Source of the DNA: Rouxiella sp. S1S-2
GTDB taxonomy: Bacteria; Pseudomonadota; Gammaproteobacteria; Enterobacterales; Enterobacteriaceae
Length of the DNA stretch: 64,000 nucleotides
Reading direction: 5' to 3'
NCBI RefSeq assembly: GCF_009208105.1
Contig: NZ_WFKL01000001.1
Coordinates: 4,278,001-4,342,000, forward strand
Within the stretch, counting starts at the first letter, position 1; each line of letters opens with the position of its first letter. The notes under the pieces are model-generated. The model saw nothing but the letters and a program-made list of their open reading frames with translations. It did not search any database and was not told the DNA's origin. This document shows positions 45,229-52,840 of the stretch, piece after piece. Position numbers and translations under genes: made by a program.

Positions 45229-48200
45229 TTACTCCCTATCTTTGAGTTGGGAACGTTTGCGGTTATCGCGTTCTCGCAGTAGTGCAGCCAGTTCACGGCG
45301 CACGGTTGCCGCGATCTCTTTTGCATCAAGCTTGGCACTCTCATAGAAATTTAATGTCAGGCTTATCGGCTCGAGCGCGTTATCGAGCACAGCCGGTTGT
45401 GACTGTGCCGCGCGACCCGATGGAACCGGAATACCAGGCAGAAATGACTGTGCTGGCCATGCGGTTAACTTCCCAGTGATCCCCCGAACTGCCGCCCCTA
45501 TCCGGTCGCCAATCGACTGCGCCGGGCTTTGGGTGGCTGCAATCCTTGGTTCATCATAAGCGCCATAAACCGACATGACCGGCGGGTGTTTTTTAAAGAC
45601 AATATCACCTAGCTTATCCGGGTCACGTGCCGCCGCGCTGACGGCATCGGGCGTGCCGGTTCCGGTTCCAGCTCCCTTTTCCTTCTTCGTGCTGTTATGC
45701 CCGCTAAGCTGCGCTAACGAGACCGGAGCCACGGGCGGCGAAAGTGGCGGTTTGGGCGGTGGAGTGCTTTTGGGGGCGTTATTGCCGTTATTGATCACGC
45801 CGTCAGTCGATGAAAATGCCCACGGGCGTTGGATAAACTTCTTATTTTTTTCATCCCAGACGTTCACTACCGGCGCTTTAGCCTGGGGCGCGACGGCATC
45901 CATGGTGTTCGCCACTTCTTTAGCCGCATTGGCCGCTTCGGGAATAGCGCCCAGTTTTTTCAGTAGCCAGCCTATCCCCTCGGCGACTTTCAAAATAACA
46001 TCAACCACGCCCGACACGGCCTTGCCGACAACCTCGCCGAATACCCGCCCCGCCTCCGTGCATTCTTTCAGGGTTTCCGCTGAGGAACTGACCGGCTCAA
46101 ACAGCTGGGTAAACCAGTTCCACACGCGGCCAATGGCATTGCCTATGCCATCAAAAATAGGCTCAAGCGGCGCGAACGCCTGCTTAACGGGTTCGATAGC
46201 GCCAACAAGTCCCGTCCAGAATCCCCCGAAGAATGCCTTTATCGGTTCCCAGTATTTCCAGATCATGATCGCCGCACCGGCCAGGGCAGCGACCAGCAGA
46301 AATACGGGGCTAAGCAACAGTGAGAGGCCACCGCCTAGCACGGTCAGCACACTGCGTCCCACGGTGAGAAGTGTGCCAAAACCTGATGTAGCAAGCGTGC
46401 GCAGGCCATTACCCAGCGCAGCCAGTGCGGCGCCGGGTGCTGTGAAAAGCATTCTCAGCGCCGAGCCTGTGGCGCTGCCCATGCGGGAAACAGCGCTTAG
46501 GCCTGTTTTACCGATGGACAAAATGCGCGTGCCAAACTCGGCGGCGGCCGTCGCTGCTGAGCGGAACAACGGCCCCCAGTCTTTAACGCTGCGCCCTGTA
46601 CCGGCCAACAGCGGGGCAAGTCGCCCAAGGCGAGCGGTCAGCCCGCTGAGTGAAGGTAAAAGACCGCCAAAGCCGCGCCCGCCGGTCAGGAGTGAAAGGC
46701 TCAGGCGCACCGCAGCCATTGGGAGCAGAATGCTGGCAACGCTTAGGGCAAGCGCGCCCAGTACGGCGATGGCGACACCCACGGCGGCAGCCAATTTGAG
46801 CAGTGATCCAACCAGCGCCGGATTAGCTTCGGCCCAGGCGCGAAAGCGCTGGATCATGCCGGTGGCATATTTCATGACTTCCATGGCAGGGCCGCGCAAG
46901 GTTTCGCCTAGGCTACTGAAAGCATTGGTCATACTGGCTTTGGTCAGCATCCATTTAGCACTAACAGAGTCGATATTAATGTCAGACTCACGGCGCATTG
47001 ACCCCTTGGCCGCTTCGCTATTTACCAGCTGTAATTGGCGGTACAGCTCAGGCAGGTTGTTCGTGAGCTTGCCTGCCGAACCGCCAAATTCCTTGCCGAA
47101 AATCTGAGTCAGTACTGAATCACGATTAGACTTGGGAAGCTTACTTACCTGTTCAAGAACGGTGAGGATTGTGCCCATCGCATCGACAGACATGGATTTT
47201 TGAACCTTATCAGCGCTAAGTCCAATTGAGTTCAACCCTTCCATAAAGTTATTGCTTTGCTGTGTGGCGATGGACAGTTCGCGCACCATGGCGTGTGTGG
47301 AGCTGGCGGCGATTTCGGGTGCCGTGCCAAGCGTCAGGAAAGTCGAGGCTAGCGCAGCGGCCTTGCGGTAGTCTAGCTTGTCAGCGTCACCCCCGATGCG
47401 CTGGAGCACGTCAATAATGTCCGCGCCCTTTGACTTGGCATTGTCGTCCAGGTAATTCAGCACGTCGCCAAGTTGTTCAATGTTCTGTGTCGGGACTTTA
47501 TACAACCCCGCAATTTTACCGAGGCTTTCGGAAAGCTCACTGGCCGGAAGCTCAAAGGCGACAGACGCCATGGAGGCGGTGGTTGCGAAGGACAAAAGGT
47601 CTTTTTTCTGCTTGTCCCAAGGGTCGTCACCTTCGGCCACGCCCATGCGCGCGCCGCCCTCGACCAGGGCGGCATAGTCAATTGCGCCGTTCGGCATCGG
47701 GAGCTGTTCGCTGGCCGCCTTGATAGCCTGCTGCATCTCATAAAACTGTGCCGTCCGGGTACCGTCATTATCCCGCAGCCCGTTCACCTGCTTGGCGACG
47801 CCCTTCATGGAGTCTTCGAAGTTTGCGTAACTGTTTACCAGGCCAATGACCGGCGCCGTGATGGCCGCACCGGTCGCCACCGCGCGCATGCCGCCGCTTT
47901 CCAGCTTCTCGCGGGTTTCTTTCGCACGTTGATACTGCTGCTGCGCACGGCTGACGGCGGCAAGTCGCCGCTGCTGCTCGGCCAGTTGCCGGTTATATTC
48001 TGCTGTTTTTCGGCTGATTTGCTCCGTCGCGCTGCTGCCGCCGCGAAGCAGCACGCCGTTGTGCATGAGCGCCGAGCGTAGCGCGCCGAGCTTGGCCTGC
48101 TCCTCGTTACGCGCGCGGGAAAGTTGCCGGACGGCATCCGACTGTTTTTTGAGGGCCGCGGTCTGTTCGTCCGTGCGTTGCTTTGCCGGGCCAAACGCGG

Positions 48201-48435
48201 TGCGCAGTTCGTCCGCTTTTTTACGGGCTTCGGCAAGTTGGCGCGCGGTGGTTTCAGAGGCTTTAGACAGGCGGTCAAAACTGCTTGCCTGACGTTCAAG
48301 GCCCTTCAGGCTGGTCTGCGTGGATTTGATTTGGGATGCCAGCGAGGCGGCGCTTTTTTGCGCCGCGCTTACCGGGCGGGTGATGTTGTTGATAGCGCTG
48401 AACGCTACGCGAATGCTGAGGTTACGTTCTGTCAT
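45229..48435 (-). CDS. T: GpT, tail tape measure protein
   Basis: A 1068-residue protein that sets tail length and is ejected with the DNA. The first 190 residues are a long coiled coil (ASLASQIKSTQTSLKGLERQ...), followed by the TP901-type tape-measure core (about 230-540), a set of hydrophobic membrane-like segments (about 555-730) and a Pro-rich C-terminus. It is clearly longer than P2 T (about 815), which predicts a longer tail. The start ATG overlaps the E' stop (ATGA). A 510-codon antisense frame is only a shadow. Confidence 0.94.
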   Translation of the reverse strand: MTERNLSIRVAFSAINNITRPVSAAQKSAASLASQIKSTQTSLKGLERQASSFDRLSKASETTARQLAEARKKADELRTAFGPAKQRTDEQTAALKKQSDAVRQLSRARNEEQAKLGALRSALMHNGVLLRGGSSATEQISRKTAEYNRQLAEQQRRLAAVSRAQQQYQRAKETREKLESGGMRAVATGAAITAPVIGLVNSYANFEDSMKGVAKQVNGLRDNDGTRTAQFYEMQQAIKAASEQLPMPNGAIDYAALVEGGARMGVAEGDDPWDKQKKDLLSFATTASMASVAFELPASELSESLGKIAGLYKVPTQNIEQLGDVLNYLDDNAKSKGADIIDVLQRIGGDADKLDYRKAAALASTFLTLGTAPEIAASSTHAMVRELSIATQQSNNFMEGLNSIGLSADKVQKSMSVDAMGTILTVLEQVSKLPKSNRDSVLTQIFGKEFGGSAGKLTNNLPELYRQLQLVNSEAAKGSMRRESDINIDSVSAKWMLTKASMTNAFSSLGETLRGPAMEVMKYATGMIQRFRAWAEANPALVGSLLKLAAAVGVAIAVLGALALSVASILLPMAAVRLSLSLLTGGRGFGGLLPSLSGLTARLGRLAPLLAGTGRSVKDWGPLFRSAATAAAEFGTRILSIGKTGLSAVSRMGSATGSALRMLFTAPGAALAALGNGLRTLATSGFGTLLTVGRSVLTVLGGGLSLLLSPVFLLVAALAGAAIMIWKYWEPIKAFFGGFWTGLVGAIEPVKQAFAPLEPIFDGIGNAIGRVWNWFTQLFEPVSSSAETLKECTEAGRVFGEVVGKAVSGVVDVILKVAEGIGWLLKKLGAIPEAANAAKEVANTMDAVAPQAKAPVVNVWDEKNKKFIQRPWAFSSTDGVINNGNNAPKSTPPPKPPLSPPVAPVSLAQLSGHNSTKKEKGAGTGTGTPDAVSAAARDPDKLGDIVFKKHPPVMSVYGAYDEPRIAATQSPAQSIGDRIGAAVRGITGKLTAWPAQSFLPGIPVPSGRAAQSQPAVLDNALEPISLTLNFYESAKLDAKEIAATVRRELAALLRERDNRKRSQLKDRE

Positions 48436-48880
48436 TCTTCCTGTCCATTTCGTGCCAACGCACGCTTATGCCAGGTCAGAAATTCACTCACTGGCATCAC
48501 ATCGTAGGTTGACGGCTGCCAGTGAAAAACGACGGCGATATCGGCGATAAGTTCGTCAGTATCAACCGCCGGACAGCGGATTAAATTTCGCCCGCTGCTG
48601 TCTCGCTCGACGCCGAGGACGGTGCCAAAAAATCGGCAATACCGGCGGCCAGCTGGGAGAAGTCCTGCACGTTAAGCTGGCTCACTTCAACTTCGGTCAG
48701 CGATGGACTGGTGACGCGCGGCAGCAGCTTGATCAGCGAATCCACGTCACTGGTCATGACGTCATAAAGTTTCAGGCCGCGCAGAGAGCCGGTCTGCTGC
48801 ATGGCTTCAGTAATGGTCACTTCTTTGATTTCGGTCTTGCCGCGTACCACGGGAAAGCCCAGGGTGATTGTCTTTTGCAT
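48432..48880 (-). CDS. E': E+E' tail chaperone made by programmed -1 frameshift
   Basis: Reading starts as gene E at 48880, slips back one base at TTTTTTG (48632-48626) and continues to the stop at 48434-48432, giving about 149 residues. In the shifted frame the protein reads FFGTVLG then NLIRCPAVDTDELIADIAVVFHW and ends KRALARNGQEE, the conserved E' part of P2-like phages. This open frame lacks a start of its own before the overlap with E. E and E+E' together bind the tape measure before tube assembly, like lambda gpG/gpGT. The stop is coupled to T. Confidence 0.88.
48581..48880 (-). CDS. E: GpE, tail assembly chaperone
   Basis: A 99-residue P2 E family protein (KTITLGFPVVRGKTEIKEVTI, GSLRGLKLYDVM, LIKLLPRVTSPSL). 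It is the unshifted product, ending at 48581. It coats the tape measure during tail assembly. Confidence 0.94.
   Translation of the reverse strand: MQKTITLGFPVVRGKTEIKEVTITEAMQQTGSLRGLKLYDVMTSDVDSLIKLLPRVTSPSLTEVEVSQLNVQDFSQLAAGIADFLAPSSASSETAAGEI
48626..48632 (-). promoter_or_regulatory. Ribosomal slippery site TTTTTTG in gene E
   Basis: On the minus strand T TTT TTG in the E frame (GAT TTT TTG), the same heptamer as described for P2 E/E'. A -1 slip here joins E to the only long frame downstream. Confidence 0.88.
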
Positions 48881-48934
48881 GGTTTATCTCTCAGTAAACC
48901 GGCGCAGCGGTTGCGCCGGTGAGTTAATAGAAAA

Positions 48935-49447
48935 TTACAGTCCGATATTGGCCCGATGCTGCTCCATCATGTCCTTGCCGCCCACGATCCAGACCATGTT
49001 CAAGGCGTCGAGTTCGAATACCTCTTCGCCGTTAATGGTGATTTTCACGTAGGTATTTTTCAGCGAGTACTTGTGGGAGGTGTTATCCCCAGATTTGGCG
49101 CTGCCCCAGTCCATTTCCTGCACGCGCCCGCGCGTCTGAATCTCACAGGGAATAGCGTTGCCGGTCGAGTCGTCCAGGTACGACCCTGCAAAGCGCAGCT
49201 GCACGCCGTCAATGGTGCTGCCGTAGGTTTTGATAAGCTGGGGGTCAATGCCGCCCAGCGTAATTTCCATGTCTGCCGCGCCCGTTTCAAAGCCAAGGTG
49301 AACCGAGACGCCCATCGGCATGCCTGCTCCCTGATAGTCTTCGGTCTTGCGCGACAGTTTGGGCGTCGTGATCTCTTCGGCCTTGCCCAGGTAGCTGTTA
49401 CCGTTGACAAAGGCGTTGAACGCAAAAAGTTTACTTGGTAGTGCCAT
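48935..49447 (-). CDS. FII: GpFII, major tail tube protein
   Basis: A 170-residue P2 FII family protein (ALPSKLFAFNAFVNGNSYLGKAEEI, SVHLGFETGAADMEITLGGID, HKYSLKNTYVKITINGEEVFELDALN). It forms the tail tube, stacked in hexameric rings. Just after FI in the inverted operon. Confidence 0.96.
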   Translation of the reverse strand: MALPSKLFAFNAFVNGNSYLGKAEEITTPKLSRKTEDYQGAGMPMGVSVHLGFETGAADMEITLGGIDPQLIKTYGSTIDGVQLRFAGSYLDDSTGNAIPCEIQTRGRVQEMDWGSAKSGDNTSHKYSLKNTYVKITINGEEVFELDALNMVWIVGGKDMMEQHRANIGL

Positions 49448-49459
49448 GGTTGTTTCTCC

Positions 49460-50626
49460 TTAGCCCAGTTGGTCGAACACGGCAAAGTATTCGTCCGTGA
49501 ACTCCTGGATAAGACTCAGATTCTCAAGCGGCGGAACCGGCGTGTATTTATAACGAATGGTCAGTTTCCCGTTGCTCAGCGTGTCCGCCCCGTTGTCGGC
49601 TTTGTCATACCAGCAGGCGAAACCGAGGAGCCTACCGGCGGTGACCAGCGCGGAGCCTTTGCGATTGATGCCGTCAACGATGTCCTTCGCCAGTGAAGGC
49701 GTCAGCGTTTTATCGATGTAGGCAAAATGCGCCTCGGCAATGGTATCGGCGAGGATTTGCGCGGTGCGGGTGTAACTTTCAAAGATAAACGTCTCGGCGT
49801 CACAGGTGCGTGAACCCCAGAAGCGGAAGCCGTCGCGCTTAATCAGCGTGGTGATGCCCTTGCTGTTGAGATCGTCCGCGTCCGTGTCGGTGCCCTGAAG
49901 GGTCCAATAGATATCCGCAGAAATGCCCAGAACGTTGGACACGGCAACGTTTGACAGGACTTTGTGCCAACCCTGGTCTGCGTCGATTTTGGCGCGCAGC
50001 CCGACCGCATAAGCCGGTGACGGCACGACGACGTTTGCCGCGCTCTGGCTGTCGTAAGCAATAAAGTCAGGGTAAATCACCATGACTTCGCGCTCGCTGA
50101 AATCTTCACGGTAGGCCTTGGCTTCGGCAATAGTTTTACAGCCGTTGGCGGCGACATAGGTAAATGCCCGCAACTTCTCGGCGATCACCGCCAGTTGAAG
50201 GCCCACCGGCTTGGTGTCAAGGCCAGGCGCGGCCAGAATGCGCGGACGCTCCCCGATGCGAGGCTCGGCGGTCAGCAAGGCAAACAGGCCGGTATAGCGT
50301 CCATCCACGCCTACGCCGCCGATAGTCAATTGGTCCTGCGTAGTGGCCCCGTCGCCTTTCGCCTGTGCCACGCGAACAACGACAACCTTCGGGCTGGACT
50401 GGTCAGAAATCGCCTTAAGGACCGTGTAAAGCGTGCCGGTTTTGCCCGATTTGCCGAGGTAATCGCGTACCCGAGTGAGCAGAACGGGGGTATTGAGTGG
50501 AAACGTCGTAGCGTCTGCATCATCCGCCGTACAGATAACGCCAATGGTGGCGGTATCAATGTCGCGAATGGGCGTGCTCAGGTCAGTGGTTTCCTTGACC
50601 GAACTGCCGTGATGATAATTATCCAT
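49460..50626 (-). CDS. FI: GpFI, contractile tail sheath protein
   Basis: A 388-residue P2 FI sheath protein (YHHGSSVKET, DIDTATIGVICTADDADA, AYAVGLRAKIDADQGWHKVLSN, FWGSRTCDAE). It forms the contractile sheath. I start at MDNYHHG (50626), with GAGGCAAG upstream, instead of the longer reading, which would run through the promoter and Ogr site. First gene of the leftward operon. Confidence 0.96.
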   Translation of the reverse strand: MDNYHHGSSVKETTDLSTPIRDIDTATIGVICTADDADATTFPLNTPVLLTRVRDYLGKSGKTGTLYTVLKAISDQSSPKVVVVRVAQAKGDGATTQDQLTIGGVGVDGRYTGLFALLTAEPRIGERPRILAAPGLDTKPVGLQLAVIAEKLRAFTYVAANGCKTIAEAKAYREDFSEREVMVIYPDFIAYDSQSAANVVVPSPAYAVGLRAKIDADQGWHKVLSNVAVSNVLGISADIYWTLQGTDTDADDLNSKGITTLIKRDGFRFWGSRTCDAETFIFESYTRTAQILADTIAEAHFAYIDKTLTPSLAKDIVDGINRKGSALVTAGRLLGFACWYDKADNGADTLSNGKLTIRYKYTPVPPLENLSLIQEFTDEYFAVFDQLG

Positions 50627-50698
50627 GCTTTTCTTGCCTCTGATTGATGCGTGCAAACCATCATCAACCCGCGCAGGCTTCTTTTCACGTCGTGCCGG

Positions 50699-50718
50699 TT
50701 GTCGCTGGCCGCTGACAA
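50699..50718. promoter_or_regulatory. Ogr activator site, divergent FI and D late promoters
   Basis: The same 20 bases as at 32291-32310: TTGTC-N10-GACAA. A start point 55 bp from its centre would fall about 27 bp before the FI ATG leftward and about 12 bp before the D ATG rightward, so one site can serve both operons of the rearranged region. Confidence 0.82.
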
Positions 50719-50774
50719 CGCTTAGCGGCTGACGGCGCTCATGCGCGCGAGCGAGGATACAGGCAGGGGGATTT

Positions 50775-51890
50775 ATGCTGACTATGTTGAATGAAGATTT
50801 ATCCATGCAGCCCGATCACCGGCTGTCCATTGACGGCGTCGTACTGACCGCGCTGGATGAAAGGTTAATGTCCTTGTCACTCACGGATAATCGCGGCTTT
50901 GAGGCGGACAGGCTGGAGCTGACCATTGACGACAGTGACGGGCGGGTTGTTATGCCGTCAAGGGGGGCGAAAATAGCCGTGGCGATTGGCTGGGCCGGTA
51001 AGCCACTGGTTGATAAAGGGGTGTTTACGGTCGACGAAATCACCCATCAAGGGCCGCCAGACCGGCTGATTATTGCCGCCAGGAGTGCCGATTTTCGTGA
51101 GAGCTTTAACGTCAAACGTGAGTACAGCTGGCATAACGTCAAAGTGAGTGATGTTGTCTCGGCCATCGCAGGGCGTTATGACCTTATCCCGGCGGTCAGC
51201 GCGTCACTAAAAGATATTGAGATTGACCATGCTGACCAAACGAATGAGTCAGATATCAGTTTTTTAACCCGCATGGCCGAAATGCTGGGCGCGATTGCGA
51301 CCATCAAGAACGGTCGATTACTTTTCATCGTGCCAGGCATGGGGGTGTCGCAAAGTGGCCGCGTACTGCCTGCCGTCATGATCACTCGCGCCTCGGGCGA
51401 TGGGCATTCTTTTCGTATCGCCGACCGCGACGCCTACACGGGCGTTCAGGCTTACTGGCTGGATCTGAATTTTGGCAAGAAAAAGCCCACAACGGTGAAA
51501 CGCCGCAGGAAGAAAAAGCCGGTAGCCGTTACCCCTGCCTCAAGCAAAAAGGAGGGGGATTACATGGAGGGTGCGGAGGGTAACGTTTTTGTTATGCGTA
51601 AAACCTTCAAGACCGAGAGAGCAGCCAAGCGGGCAGCGGCGGCAAAGTGGCGTGAGTTGCAACGAGGGGCGGCGGAATTCAGTATTACCCTGGCACGCGG
51701 CAGAGAGGATTTATACCCTGAATTGCATGCCAACGTCAGCGGGTTTAAGCCCATTATCGACCAGGCAGACTGGGTTATTCACCGGGTCACCCATTCCATT
51801 GACGAAAACGGATTCTTGACGGTGCTTGAGCTGGAAGTGAGGTTAACCAGTTGGGATGATGTAGAAGAGGACGACGGGGAAACAGAGTAG
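50775..51890 (+). CDS. D: GpD, tail tip/hub protein
   Basis: A 371-residue P2 D (late control D) family protein, the gp27-like baseplate hub: PDHRLSIDGVVL, LSLTDNRGFEADRLELTIDD, ISFLTRMAEMLGAI and FKPIIDQADWVIHRVTHSI. A lysine-rich loop (KKPTTVKRRRKKKPV) lies near 240. Start at 50775 with AGGGGG upstream. In P2 it follows U on the same strand; here it is divergent from FI. Confidence 0.95.
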   Translation: MLTMLNEDLSMQPDHRLSIDGVVLTALDERLMSLSLTDNRGFEADRLELTIDDSDGRVVMPSRGAKIAVAIGWAGKPLVDKGVFTVDEITHQGPPDRLIIAARSADFRESFNVKREYSWHNVKVSDVVSAIAGRYDLIPAVSASLKDIEIDHADQTNESDISFLTRMAEMLGAIATIKNGRLLFIVPGMGVSQSGRVLPAVMITRASGDGHSFRIADRDAYTGVQAYWLDLNFGKKKPTTVKRRRKKKPVAVTPASSKKEGDYMEGAEGNVFVMRKTFKTERAAKRAAAAKWRELQRGAAEFSITLARGREDLYPELHANVSGFKPIIDQADWVIHRVTHSIDENGFLTVLELEVRLTSWDDVEEDDGETE

Positions 51891-51949
51891 ATTAATATTT
51901 AGACTTATCTTAAAATAAGTTTAAATGAATCAGACAGCGGTGGTGTCTC

Positions 51950-52189
51950 ATGTTTACCTGTCCAAAGTGCGGCGCAAGCGCGAAAACCCGAACCAGCGTG
52001 ATGCTGAGTAACGAAGTCAGACGCAGCTACCATCAATGTAATAACCTTTCCTGCGGCAGTGCTTTCACCACGCTTGATGCAGTAGAGCACTTTCTCAATA
52101 ACGTATTACCCATGAAAGCAAATGCCGTCCCTAAAGGTTTATTCCCCAACTCAAATTACGGGGAAGACCAGCTTACCCTTTCACTCTGA
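51950..52189 (+). CDS. ogr: Ogr/Delta-type late gene activator
   Basis: A 79-residue zinc-finger protein with exactly C4-x2-C7-x22-C30-x4-C35, the pattern of Ogr and Delta. It activates the phage late promoters through the host RNA polymerase alpha subunit, binding TGT-N12-ACA sites, two of which are present. It follows D by 59 bp and is terminated by the hairpin at 52199. Confidence 0.94.
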   Translation: MFTCPKCGASAKTRTSVMLSNEVRRSYHQCNNLSCGSAFTTLDAVEHFLNNVLPMKANAVPKGLFPNSNYGEDQLTLSL

Positions 52190-52198
52190 AGAATCGTT

Positions 52199-52222
52199 AA
52201 GCCCCAGATTTCTGGGGTTTTT
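52199..52222 (+). terminator. Terminator after ogr
   Basis: AAGCCCCAGA / TCTGGGG followed by TTTTTA, ten bases after the ogr stop. Confidence 0.88.
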
Positions 52223-52289
52223 AATGGCCCCCCGCATGTCCACGCAAAGAAAAGAAATTGCTCGACGAAAAATTAACTAAGGAATAGTT

Positions 52290-52613
52290 ATGAAAAAGCT
52301 GGTTACGGCAGGATTGATCACGATGTTATTTTCGGTTTCTGCAAGCGCGGTCCATATTGATGGAAAATATCCGGTATGCATTACAGAAGACGCTTTCTCA
52401 AGATTGCAGGCGATTTACAAGCATCAAGACCAAAAAGCATATGACGAGATCATGAGTTCGGAATGCTTGCACGTAACACCTGGGCTGCCAATTGAAAGAT
52501 TTGTATCTCAAGAGTGGAGGAATGGGGCTGGAGTAGCGCAGGTGCAAATTTACTTGAAAGGACGTCTTTATGATTTGTGGACCTATACAAAAAATCTTAA
52601 AGATGATGATTAG
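52290..52613 (+). CDS. Small secreted two-cysteine protein, likely lysogenic conversion gene
   Basis: A 107-residue protein with a clear signal peptide (MKKLVTAGLITMLFSVSASA|VH) and two cysteines in the mature part (YPVCITEDA and SSECLHV), probably one disulfide. AAGGAA precedes the ATG. It has its own terminators on both sides and lies between ogr and attR, outside the phage morphogenesis operons: the usual layout of a cargo gene expressed in the lysogen. The pattern C-TEDAFSRL ... AYDEIMSSEC ... GLPIERF recalls short periplasmic proteins of unknown role in other phages and proteobacteria. Function not known. Confidence 0.75.
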   Translation: MKKLVTAGLITMLFSVSASAVHIDGKYPVCITEDAFSRLQAIYKHQDQKAYDEIMSSECLHVTPGLPIERFVSQEWRNGAGVAQVQIYLKGRLYDLWTYTKNLKDDD

Positions 52614-52656
52614 CCGCATTTGAAAGATTGCAGTACAAAGCATCCAATTAAAAATA

Positions 52657-52680
52657 AAGCCCCAGAAATGGGGCTTTTTT
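52657..52680 (+). terminator. Terminator of the cargo gene
   Basis: AAGCCCC-N6-GGGGCTT followed by TTTTT, about 45 bp after the stop. It also shields the attR region from phage transcription. Confidence 0.9.
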
Positions 52681-52686
52681 ACGAAG

Positions 52687-52705
52687 TGTGGTCGCTATGT
52701 GGACG
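52687..52705. promoter_or_regulatory. Integrase arm-type sites, attR side
   Basis: TGTGGTCG at 52687-52694 and TGTGGACG at 52698-52705, with the same 11-bp spacing as the pair in the end of int. An IHF-like TATCAA-N4 element follows at about 52727, one base off consensus. Confidence 0.7.
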
Positions 52706-52744
52706 GTGTTAATAAAAATCCTTTTCTATCAACGTAATATTGCA

Positions 52745-52773
52745 TTGACCTTCCCCTTGCTGGAAGGTTTATT
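52745..52773 (+). promoter_or_regulatory. attR core = CueR-controlled copA promoter
   Basis: TTGACC (-35), a 19-bp spacer with perfect CCTTCC-N7-GGAAGG, and TATTGT (-10), 68 bp before copA. The long spacer and the dyad are the marks of CueR promoters. The same 29 bases (one mismatch) form the attL core, so this promoter is re-made by phage integration. Confidence 0.93.
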
Positions 52774-52840
52774 GTATATCACGAGTAGGAATTGACCACT
52801 TAATCATTAAAACTGGGCATAACCGCCCCAAGGATATTTT

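Larger units (their letters stand above)
21640..52773. mobile_element. P2-like prophage integrated in the cueR-copA promoter region
   Basis: About 31 kb bounded by the 29-bp att repeat. It carries a tyrosine integrase, lysis-lysogeny switch, replication gene A, cos, and a full set of P2-type head, tail and lysis genes with no obvious frameshift or stop in any of them, so it may be inducible. Departures from P2 order: the U-T-E-FII-FI block is inverted, three proteins occupy the H/G position, the accessory gene at 28331 replaces tin/old, and a secreted-protein gene lies between ogr and attR. Confidence 0.95.

Noticed and set aside
45575..47107. 510-codon open frame on the plus strand inside gene T
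   Set aside because: It is antisense to the tape measure, low in complexity (Ser/Ala/Pro-rich) and has no ribosome site or family likeness; it arises from the codon bias of T.
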